This document shows, one piece after another, positions 1 through 5,565 of a stretch of DNA of 5,565 nucleotides. The notes below the pieces were generated by a model, which was given only the letters and a program-made list of their open reading frames with translations, did no database searches and was not told the origin of the DNA. The translations under genes were made by a program, and so were the position numbers. The DNA is from an uncultured Marinilabiliaceae bacterium (GTDB taxonomy: Bacteria; Bacteroidota; Bacteroidia; Bacteroidales; Marinilabiliaceae). The stretch is from contig CAJONN010000128.1 of NCBI GenBank assembly GCA_905235955.1, forward strand, positions 1 to 5,565, written 5' to 3'. The first letter of the stretch is position 1; every line of letters starts with the position of its first letter.

Positions 1-567
1 GTTACATTCAATTATGTATGCAAGAATATTGAAGTTGATAATGCTATCACATCAATTGTTGATTGGGTATTAGTAGTTGCCAACACAGAACTCAACAATA
101 AGGGTTATACATTTGACAACGCAAATATCACATGGTATAAAGTAGTTGGTGCAAAAGACGATTGGTGCACTGGTACAGCACAAGACGATGAAAAAGTTGG
201 AATAGGTTTGTATTACAGCAATGGCAATGAACAAATAGCTGAGGGTGAATATTATGTAGTAATAGCTCTTACAACACCTGCTAACAAGTTTGTTGTATCA
301 AACGTTATCAGCATCAGTGGCAATAAGAAACTATTGCTCACTCCTACAGCAGTGAAAGTTGGTCAGACACTCCATTTGTCGAACTTGCCAACCGATGACA
401 ATACTATAGTCAAAGTATACAACATCAACGGCACAGTTGTATCAACCATACCAACCAATGGTCAAAAGGCAATAACCTTCCAAGCAGAAGCAACTGATGG
501 CGTATACATTGTGAATGTATATGTAGGAGAATATACTCAGAGTCTAAAATACATTGTAGTAAAATAA
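1..567 (+). CDS. C-terminal part of a secreted surface protein with a type IX secretion sorting domain (5' end outside window)
   Basis: The frame is open from base 1 to the TAA at 565-567 (188 codons seen), so the gene begins upstream of the window; a TTG at 208 is internal, not a start. Residues about 35-105 look like one Ig-like beta-sandwich repeat (ITWYK near 43-47, GLYYSNGN near 69-76, EGEYYV near 81-86), a layout common in repetitive Bacteroidales surface proteins. Residues about 110-188 match a type A T9SS C-terminal domain (Por secretion tail): VYNINGTVV at 139-147, DGVYIVNVYVG at 167-177 and a KYIVVK end. In this family the domain directs export across the outer membrane by the Por machinery and is normally cleaved on the surface. 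The missing N-terminus should hold a Sec signal peptide and the functional domain, so substrate and activity cannot be named. The barrel gene starts 20 bases downstream and is probably co-transcribed. Confidence 0.85.
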   Translation, partial: VTFNYVCKNIEVDNAITSIVDWVLVVANTELNNKGYTFDNANITWYKVVGAKDDWCTGTAQDDEKVGIGLYYSNGNEQIAEGEYYVVIALTTPANKFVVSNVISISGNKKLLLTPTAVKVGQTLHLSNLPTDDNTIVKVYNINGTVVSTIPTNGQKAITFQAEATDGVYIVNVYVGEYTQSLKYIVVK

Positions 568-587
568 GCTATAATTAAAGTAAATTC

Positions 588-1478
588 ATGAAAAAGATAA
601 TAATATCAATAGCATCTATAGCGTTGGCTACTGTAGCCAACGCTCAGATGTCAGAGCTGACAACCAATACAGGTCAGATGCAAATAGTAGGCGCAGGTCT
701 GAGAGTAGGCGCAGGTTCGTTTCGTCAGAATGGCGACGACCTTTCAGCAAAAATTGGTTTCAGTGGTGCTGTAGACGGTGTTTATGGTTTCTATTTCAAG
801 CGCAAAAGTACAGCAAGACCATACATAGGTATTCGCTCAGGCTTGTCGATAGCCTATACACAAAACAAGGTATCTGCTGACAATATTTCTGACAAGTATA
901 CCGTCAATAGCAACATAGACGGCAACGATCTCACCTTCAACTATACAACTAATATAGTTGACCTTGAGGAAACCAACCGTCAATTGTCTATCGAAGTGCC
1001 TATTATGGCTTCAGCAATATACAAACGCTTGTTTGCCAACCTTGGTGTGCGCATAGGCATTCCGGTTGTGTCAAAATACAAACTTACTTTTGAAAATAGC
1101 AGCAGCACAATTCAAGCTAATATTGTTGAAGAGGGTGTGTTTGACATTCCGACAGAAAACACCAAAGCATTTGGTAAGCTTGAAGAGTCGAGCTCTAACG
1201 ACAAAATTGATGGTGCAGCATCGTTCAAGATGAGTTTGGCATTTGAAGGTGGTTATGTCTTCACTATTGCTAAAAATTGGCTTAGTGTTGGTGCGTTCTT
1301 CAACTTGGGCTTGGTTAGCAACTACGATGGTGGTAAAGGACAAGTAGTAGAGAGCGACCCACGAGAGATACCTGCCACTGTAAAAATCAACTCACTTACA
1401 GGTTCACGCTCTGACAAGATGAACGATTTGAGTTTTGGCGTGAAGGCTGCATATACTTGGCCAAAGATAAAGAAGTAA
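588..1478 (+). CDS. Outer-membrane beta-barrel protein with signal peptide (PorT-like/OMP_b-brl type)
   Basis: This is a complete gene of 296 residues. The start is the ATG at 588, which places a classic Sec signal peptide at the N-terminus: KK at 2-3, a hydrophobic core at 4-15 and an ANA-Q cleavage site near 17-20. No cysteine follows, so it is not a lipoprotein. The mature part is rich in short alternating amphipathic strands with aromatic ends, for example VYGFYF (65-70), YIGIRSGLSIAY (79-90), FANLGVRIGIPV (149-160), WLSVGAFFNLGLV (231-243) and LSFGVKAAYTW (281-291). These are separated by polar loops, as expected for a small outer-membrane barrel. A pore, assembly or structural role cannot be told apart. 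The upstream site is AT-rich with no real Shine-Dalgarno, normal for Bacteroidota. The gene follows the T9SS cargo gene by 20 bases and ends before a strong terminator, so it is probably the last gene of that unit. Barrel identity is judged from pattern, not from a database match. Confidence 0.82.
   Translation: MKKIIISIASIALATVANAQMSELTTNTGQMQIVGAGLRVGAGSFRQNGDDLSAKIGFSGAVDGVYGFYFKRKSTARPYIGIRSGLSIAYTQNKVSADNISDKYTVNSNIDGNDLTFNYTTNIVDLEETNRQLSIEVPIMASAIYKRLFANLGVRIGIPVVSKYKLTFENSSSTIQANIVEEGVFDIPTENTKAFGKLEESSSNDKIDGAASFKMSLAFEGGYVFTIAKNWLSVGAFFNLGLVSNYDGGKGQVVESDPREIPATVKINSLTGSRSDKMNDLSFGVKAAYTWPKIKK
620..644 (+). repeat. Perfect 11-bp inverted repeat with 3-base loop inside the signal-peptide codons
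   Basis: AGCGTTGGCTA (620-630) is followed by CTG and then its exact reverse complement TAGCCAACGCT (634-644). In RNA this would form an 11-bp hairpin with a triloop, starting 32 bases after the A of the ATG. It encodes the end of the hydrophobic core and the signal-peptidase site (ALATVANA). No T run follows, so it is not a terminator. Its structure is certain; any function, such as slowing ribosomes or setting mRNA stability, is inference. Confidence 0.8.
686..716 (+). repeat. 13-base direct repeat with 18-base period in the barrel gene
   Basis: The 13 bases AGTAGGCGCAGGT occur at 686-698 and again at 704-716, in the same reading frame, so the protein reads VGAGLR then VGAGSF. The period is six codons. 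This looks like a small in-frame duplication near the first beta strand of the mature barrel and has no evident regulatory meaning. Confidence 0.7.
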
Positions 1479-1501
1479 AGTTTTCTAATATGTTTATTGT
1501 G

Positions 1502-1544
1502 CGAGAGGTACTCTGAGTTTCAGATGCCTCTCGTTTTTGTTTTT
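1502..1544 (+). terminator. Rho-independent terminator after the barrel gene
   Basis: CGAGAGG at 1502-1508 pairs with CCTCTCG at 1527-1533, and the stem extends by a T-G wobble and an A-T pair. An inner short stem, CTGA with TCAG, lies around 1513-1523. The T-rich tail TTTTTGTTTTT follows at once (1534-1544). It lies 23 bases after the stop codon at 1476-1478, correctly placed to end the unit containing the T9SS cargo and the barrel gene. Confidence 0.9.
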
Positions 1545-1549
1545 GCCAT

Positions 1550-1567
1550 GATTTTCAATTGAAAATC
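1550..1567. repeat. 18-base perfect palindrome in the intergenic region
   Basis: GATTTTCAATTGAAAATC is its own exact reverse complement over all 18 bases. It sits between the terminator (ends 1544) and the -7 element (1612-1619), 45 bases upstream of that element. A perfect dyad with no loop suits a homodimeric DNA-binding protein better than an RNA hairpin, and the position would suit a regulator of the downstream membrane-protein operon. No regulator is encoded in the window, so the role is open. It is AT-rich, which makes chance somewhat more likely. Confidence 0.6.
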
Positions 1568-1611
1568 CACTACAATATGTGCTATCTGCATTCTTATTCA
1601 CAATTAATAAT

Positions 1612-1619
1612 TATCTTTG
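1612..1619 (+). promoter_or_regulatory. Candidate Bacteroidota -7 promoter element (TAnnTTTG) for the DUF2723-deacetylase unit
   Basis: TATCTTTG at 1612-1619 matches the TAnnTTTG -7 consensus of the Bacteroidota primary sigma factor exactly. It lies 24 bases upstream of the ATG at 1644, leaving a short leader of roughly 15-20 bases. The expected -33 TTTG, about 19 bases upstream, is not clearly present (the bases near 1587-1592 read TGCATT), so the match rests on the -7 box, the gap position and the terminator just upstream. Confidence 0.6.
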
Positions 1620-1643
1620 TGCTTTGTGCAACATCAATATTAA

Positions 1644-4600
1644 ATGAAACAGTATAATTTTCTAAACAACCTTGTGGGATGGATAGTTTTTGCTATATCG
1701 GCAGCTACTTATATCCTTACCACAGAGGCTTCTGCCAGTTTTTGGGACTGTGGCGAATTTATATCAACAGCTAATAAACTTCTTGTAGGGCATCCACCCG
1801 GAGCACCTTTCTTCATGATTGTAGGTCGTTTGTTTGCCATAATGGCTCCTGATGCTTCGCTTGTAGCAAAGGCTATCAACATTATGTCGGCATTGGCAAG
1901 CGCATTTACCATATTGTTCCTTTTCTGGACTATCACCCACTTGGCAAAGAAGATATTCATCAGTTCAGACACGCCTGAACTGTGGCAAACAATAGCTGTG
2001 ATGGGTGCTGGCGTAGTAGGCGCATTGGCATATACATTCTCTGATACATTTTGGTTCTCGGCCGTAGAAGGCGAGGTGTATGCTATGTCGTCGTTGTTTA
2101 CGGCAGCTGTATTTTGGGCTATTCTGAAATGGGAAGATGTGGCCGATGAGCTGGGCTCCAATCGTTGGATTATTCTCATTGCCTACCTTATGGGCTTGTC
2201 AATAGGTGTACACTTGCTCAACTTGCTCTGTATACCTGCCATCGTGATGGTTTATTACTACAAAAAATATACTATCACACCACGCAACACTGTATATGCT
2301 TTGTTGCTGGCTTGTGTGCTCATCATTGCTATTTTGTATGGCATCATACCGGGCATTGTCAAAATAGCTTCGTACTTCGAGCTCTTCTTTGTCAATACTC
2401 TTGGCTTCGGCTACAACACTGGCGCAGTGATATATGCATTGCTGCTTATTGGTGCTATTGTTTGGGGCATCATCTATACATTCAATCACAATCATCAGAT
2501 ATGGAACACTATCATAACATCGGTAGCCGTTATTATATTGGGCTATTCGTCGTTTGCAATGATTGTGATACGCTCTACCGAAAATCCGACTATGGATCAA
2601 AACTCGCCTGAAGATGTTTTTGCCCTAATGGATTATCTCAACCGTGAGCAGTATGGCGATCGTCCGCTCTTCTATGGTCAGCACTTCAACTCGCCTATCG
2701 ACCGCGAAGCTATGAACCGAGATGAAGGCAAGCCCATATACAAACAACGCAATGGCAAGTATGAAGTGGTTGACACCAGACCCAACTATAGCTATACTGA
2801 CAATATGCTCTTCCCTCGTATGTATAGTAGAGAGAAGGCACACATAGAGCAGTATAAAGCATGGACCAACTTTGAGGGACGTACAGTTACGGTGCGTGGC
2901 GAAGATGGTCGTGAAACAATCACTCGACCTACATTCTGGGAAAATATCAAATTCTTCTGGAGTTATCAGGTCAACTTTATGTATTGGCGATACTTCATGT
3001 GGAACTTCTCTGGTAGGCAAAACGATATTCAGAGTCATGGCGAACTCATTCATGGCAACTGGATAACAGGCATACCAGTTATCGACAACATTATGCTTGG
3101 TGATCAAGATCTCTTGCCCGATTCGCTCAAAGCCAACAAAGGTCACAACCGCTACTTTATGTTGCCTTTCCTCTTGGGCTTGGCCGGATTGTTTTACCAG
3201 TTTGGTCGTGGACAAGCAGGCAAGCAGGGCTTTATTATCGTAATGCTCCTCTTCTTCATGACGGGCTTGGCCATTGTGCTTTATCTGAACCAAACACCAC
3301 TTCAGCCACGTGAGCGCGACTATGCCTATGCTGGTTCGTTCTACGCCTTTACCATTTGGATAGGCTTAGGTGTTTTATCAGTAGTTGATTTCTTGAAAAA
3401 AATCAAGTTGCCCAATATAGCTTCAGCTGCATTGGCATCAGTACTATGCCTTATATTTGTGCCTTGCATTATGGCACAGCAAAACTGGGACGACCACGAC
3501 CGCTCAAACAGCACCATAGCAAGCGACTTGGCATACAACTACCTCAATAGTTGCGACGAAAATGCCATCATCTTCACCAATGGCGACAATGATACCTTCC
3601 CACTCTGGTATGCACAAGAGGTAGAAGGTGTGCGCCCCGACGTGAGAGTGTGCAACCTATCGTATTTGCAAACCGACTGGTATTGTGACCAGATGAAACG
3701 CAAAGCATACGACAGCGATCCTCTGCCCATATCGTTTACTCACGAACAGTATAGTGGCGACCGCGATGTAATATACCTCTTTGAGCGTACAAAACAAGCC
3801 ATCGACCTCGAAAAAGCCATCGACTTTGTTGCCTCTGAAGATGTGCGCACAAAACAAATACCTGAGTATGCTCAGCGTATATGCTACATTCCGGGCAAGC
3901 GTTTCTCAATGAAAGTAGACTCGGCAGCCGTAGTTGCCAACAACGTTGTTAGCCCATCGGCACAAGCACTTATTGAGCCCGAAATAAACATCTCGCTCAA
4001 CAAATCATTCATAGTGAAAAACGAACTCATGGTGCTCGATATGCTTTTGCATAGCCAATGGAAACGCCCAATGTATTATGCCGTAACCGTTGGAGGAGAA
4101 AACTATGTAGGCCTCAACCGCTACTTCCAGCTCGAAGGTTTGGCTTATCGCATAGCTCCAATATCAGCCGAAGATGGTATGGGACGCGTCGACACTGAAA
4201 AGATGTATGACAAGGTGATGAACAAATTCCGTTGGGGTTCATACAACAAACCCGGTCTCTACCTCGATGAGAACAAAACACGTATGGCATGCACTATGCG
4301 CAACAATCTTTCGCGCTTGGCATTGACACTCATCATCGAGGCAAATGCTGAAGGAATATCTGAAGCCGAGCATCAAGACAAGCTAAACAAAGCTTTGGCT
4401 GTGCTCGACAAGGTACAAACCGAATTGCCTGATAGCATCATACCTCACAACTACTTCAGCCTCACACTTGCTCGTAGCTACTACATGGCTGGCGAAAATG
4501 AAAAGGCTGACGACATTTTGAGCAAATTCTCTGACGAAAACTGGAAAGAGTTCAACTACTACATGAGTCTCGGTCAAAACAAAATAGGTAGCGTATTGCC

Positions 4601-4742
4601 TGACATACAGCGCTCTATAGCCATCTACTTTGAAATAGACAAAGTAGCAGTTGCATTTGGTCGAACCCAATTGCACGCCAGCATGACTGAGCAATACGAA
4701 CCTCTGGTAAGTGTAGCAGAGCAATTATTCTCCTACAGATAA
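1644..4742 (+). CDS. DUF2723 / GT117 polytopic membrane protein, probable TMEM260-like glycosyltransferase
   Basis: Complete, 1032 residues. The ATG at 1644 is the first start in frame and sits just after the promoter element. The N-terminus is a GT-C-like membrane region: helix 1 spans about 9-27, followed by the conserved loop motif WDCGEF (34-39) and HPPGAP (50-55). Further helices lie at about 77-99, 114-131, 145-161, 173-206, 215-238, 258-279 and 288-309. A soluble loop (about 311-500) precedes four more helices (503-520, 528-547, 563-582, 591-610). A large C-terminal soluble domain follows, with TNGDNDTFPLWYAQE at 645-659 and a helical, TPR-like tail from about 900. DUF2723 proteins include human TMEM260, a protein O-mannosyltransferase (CAZy GT117). 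By analogy D35 or E38 may be the catalytic acid in the first periplasmic loop. Donor and acceptor here are unknown. The deacetylase follows after 9 bases. The family call is firm; the enzyme activity is inferred. Confidence 0.9.
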   Translation: MKQYNFLNNLVGWIVFAISAATYILTTEASASFWDCGEFISTANKLLVGHPPGAPFFMIVGRLFAIMAPDASLVAKAINIMSALASAFTILFLFWTITHLAKKIFISSDTPELWQTIAVMGAGVVGALAYTFSDTFWFSAVEGEVYAMSSLFTAAVFWAILKWEDVADELGSNRWIILIAYLMGLSIGVHLLNLLCIPAIVMVYYYKKYTITPRNTVYALLLACVLIIAILYGIIPGIVKIASYFELFFVNTLGFGYNTGAVIYALLLIGAIVWGIIYTFNHNHQIWNTIITSVAVIILGYSSFAMIVIRSTENPTMDQNSPEDVFALMDYLNREQYGDRPLFYGQHFNSPIDREAMNRDEGKPIYKQRNGKYEVVDTRPNYSYTDNMLFPRMYSREKAHIEQYKAWTNFEGRTVTVRGEDGRETITRPTFWENIKFFWSYQVNFMYWRYFMWNFSGRQNDIQSHGELIHGNWITGIPVIDNIMLGDQDLLPDSLKANKGHNRYFMLPFLLGLAGLFYQFGRGQAGKQGFIIVMLLFFMTGLAIVLYLNQTPLQPRERDYAYAGSFYAFTIWIGLGVLSVVDFLKKIKLPNIASAALASVLCLIFVPCIMAQQNWDDHDRSNSTIASDLAYNYLNSCDENAIIFTNGDNDTFPLWYAQEVEGVRPDVRVCNLSYLQTDWYCDQMKRKAYDSDPLPISFTHEQYSGDRDVIYLFERTKQAIDLEKAIDFVASEDVRTKQIPEYAQRICYIPGKRFSMKVDSAAVVANNVVSPSAQALIEPEINISLNKSFIVKNELMVLDMLLHSQWKRPMYYAVTVGGENYVGLNRYFQLEGLAYRIAPISAEDGMGRVDTEKMYDKVMNKFRWGSYNKPGLYLDENKTRMACTMRNNLSRLALTLIIEANAEGISEAEHQDKLNKALAVLDKVQTELPDSIIPHNYFSLTLARSYYMAGENEKADDILSKFSDENWKEFNYYMSLGQNKIGSVLPDIQRSIAIYFEIDKVAVAFGRTQLHASMTEQYEPLVSVAEQLFSYR

Positions 4743-4751
4743 GAGACATTG

Positions 4752-5390
4752 ATGAAAATCAACTGGATAATACAGCCGCCTGCATTTGTCAGGCGGCTTT
4801 TCTTTAACTCACTATGGCGACTGCCACGCAAGCAACGCCACAAAACCATTGCCCTCACCTTCGACGATGGACCAGTACCAGAACAAACACCTTGGGTGCT
4901 CGATTTACTTGACAAATATCAGGTGAAAGCAACCTTTTTTTGTGTGGGTGATAATGTGCGAAGACATCCAGAAATATTTGCAGACATAGTTCGTCGCGGT
5001 CATACGGTAGGAAATCACACCTTCAATCATCTGCAACTATTCAAAACGCCATGGGCCGATTATTGTGCAAACATAGAGCTATGCAACCAACACGAAAAAG
5101 GCTTGGCGCACTACTTCAGAGCACCTCACGGACAAATAACGCCGTGGCACGCATGGCAGATAACTCACAAAATAGGCTTCAAGAAACTCGTTTTTTGGGA
5201 CGTGATGCCCAAAGACTATGATAACCGTTTGCAGCCCGAAGAGGTGTTTGACAATGTACGCAACTTTGTGCGCGACGGCTCGCTCATCGTTTTTCATGAC
5301 TCGATAAAAGCAGGTGAGCGTATGCGCTACGCACTTGAGCAGACACTTGCTACATATTCAGCTCAGGGCTGGCACTTTGTTGCTTTGTAG
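4752..5390 (+). CDS. Polysaccharide deacetylase (NodB domain, carbohydrate esterase family 4)
   Basis: This is a 212-residue, metal-dependent deacetylase that removes acetyl groups from N-acetylated sugars. All family motifs are present: TFDDGP (36-41; D38 candidate base, D39 metal ligand), HTFNH (89-93; H89 and H93 metal ligands), RAPHG (123-127), WDVMPKD (149-155) and FHDS (181-184; H182 candidate catalytic acid). The length is that of a bare NodB domain. I chose the ATG at 4752; a TTG at 4749 would add one residue. A later start is unlikely, because the next in-frame Met (152) lies beyond the first catalytic motifs. The N-terminus (QPPAFVRRLFFNSLWRLP) is amphipathic and basic, with no clear signal peptide, so the enzyme is probably cytoplasmic or peripheral on the inner membrane. 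The preceding stop is 9 bases upstream, suggesting co-transcription. Peptidoglycan, a lipid-linked sugar and another glycan are all possible substrates. Confidence 0.93.
   Translation: MKINWIIQPPAFVRRLFFNSLWRLPRKQRHKTIALTFDDGPVPEQTPWVLDLLDKYQVKATFFCVGDNVRRHPEIFADIVRRGHTVGNHTFNHLQLFKTPWADYCANIELCNQHEKGLAHYFRAPHGQITPWHAWQITHKIGFKKLVFWDVMPKDYDNRLQPEEVFDNVRNFVRDGSLIVFHDSIKAGERMRYALEQTLATYSAQGWHFVAL
4774..4805 (+). terminator. Terminator-like hairpin overlapping the first codons of the deacetylase
   Basis: AGCCGCCTG at 4774-4782 pairs perfectly with CAGGCGGCT at 4790-4798 (9 bp, 7 of them G-C) around a 7-base loop. The tail CTTTTCTTT follows (4797-4805). This has the form of a Rho-independent terminator, about 30 bases after the DUF2723 stop codon but 22 bases inside the deacetylase frame. 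The 3' arm uses AGG and CGG for two adjacent Arg codons that I see nowhere else in this gene, where CGC, CGT, CGA and AGA serve. It may end part of the DUF2723 transcripts, or attenuate the deacetylase unless ribosomes open it. The structure is seen; the activity is inferred. Confidence 0.6.
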
Positions 5391-5565
5391 AGCAAGGTGA
5401 ATTCATACATTATTCCCAAGTTCACACATAGTCAAAAGTTATTATCTCAAGTTTCGCAAGTGAAAAACGCACAGAAAATAAGAATGGGCGAAAGGGATAT
5501 AACCACCAAATTGCTTCCAACAATAAGCACGAAACCCGATTTTCACCTCGCGGTTGTCGCCTTTG
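5391..5565. other. Region after the deacetylase with no supported gene; possible edge of a convergent gene
   Basis: No terminator, tRNA or convincing start is visible. On the minus strand one frame is open from the window edge to a TAA at 5442-5444 (40 residues, ending FHLRNLR) and another to a TGA at 5422-5424 (47 residues). On the plus strand a frame is open from 5431 to the edge but has no ATG. I recognise none of the translations. Their overlap in the same bases means at most one is real, and possibly none. Confidence 0.4.

Noticed and set aside
501..523. Hairpin around TATACATT-GTG-AATGTATA near the end of the T9SS cargo gene
   Set aside because: The stem is mostly A-T and encodes the conserved DGVYIVNVYVG strand of the sorting domain, so coding need explains it; no T run follows.
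208..567. Treating the TTG at 208 as the start of a small 119-residue protein
   Set aside because: The same frame is open to base 1, and the upstream residues continue the Ig-like domain, so it is the tail of a larger gene.
937..961. 9-bp inverted repeat (TCAACTATA / TATAGTTGA) with 7-base loop inside the barrel gene
   Set aside because: It is AT-rich, lies mid-gene, and is of a size reasonably expected by chance in a window this long.
2165..2611. 148-codon plus-strand open frame inside the DUF2723 gene
   Set aside because: It overlaps membrane-helix codons in another frame; its protein is rich in Cys, His and Tyr with no recognisable domain, typical of a shadow frame.
2625..3293. 222-codon minus-strand open frame opposite the DUF2723 gene
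   Set aside because: It is antisense to strongly family-like coding sequence and gives a composition and order unlike any known protein.
3939..3950. 12-base palindrome AACAACGTTGTT in the DUF2723 gene
   Set aside because: It is deep inside a coding region, is short, and has no nearby start or regulatory context.
4749..4751. TTG as the start of the deacetylase
   Set aside because: An ATG follows immediately in frame at 4752 and gives the same protein less one residue; ATG is the more likely start.

Overview
The window looks like ordinary chromosome from a member of the Bacteroidota, probably order Bacteroidales. Three signs support this. The first gene ends in a type IX secretion (Por) sorting domain. 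The third gene encodes a DUF2723 / GT117 membrane protein of a type common in this phylum. The 165-base gap before that gene holds a TAnnTTTG-type -7 promoter element, and the genes lack good Shine-Dalgarno sites. Genus and species cannot be read from the sequence. There are no RNA genes, insertion sequences, CRISPR arrays or defence genes.

Layout: all four supported genes lie on the + strand in two units. Unit 1 (1-1478) is the 3' end of a secreted, surface-directed protein with a T9SS C-terminal domain, followed 20 bases later by a signal-peptide-bearing outer-membrane beta-barrel protein. It closes with a strong Rho-independent terminator (1502-1544). The intergenic gap then holds an 18-base perfect palindrome and a Bacteroidota-type -7 element. 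Unit 2 (1644-5390) is a 1032-residue polytopic membrane protein (DUF2723, GT-C-like, related to the TMEM260 O-mannosyltransferase) followed after 9 bases by a NodB/CE4 polysaccharide deacetylase with all its catalytic motifs. The last 175 bases hold no gene I can support. Short open frames reach the window edge on both strands there, and one could be the tail of a convergent gene.

How the genes may work together: every product points to the cell envelope or exported macromolecules. Unit 1 gives a secreted surface protein and an outer-membrane barrel. Unit 2 gives a probable lipid-linked-sugar-dependent glycosyltransferase and a deacetylase acting on N-acetylated sugars. A shared glycan pathway in unit 2 is inference from close spacing, not something shown by the sequence.

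The most unusual signals are structural. A textbook terminator-like hairpin with a T-rich tail lies inside the first codons of the deacetylase, about 30 bases after the stop of the preceding gene. It suggests overlapping coding and attenuation/termination. A perfect 11-base-pair hairpin lies inside the signal-peptide codons of the barrel gene. I found no convincing evidence of a wholly new multi-gene system.
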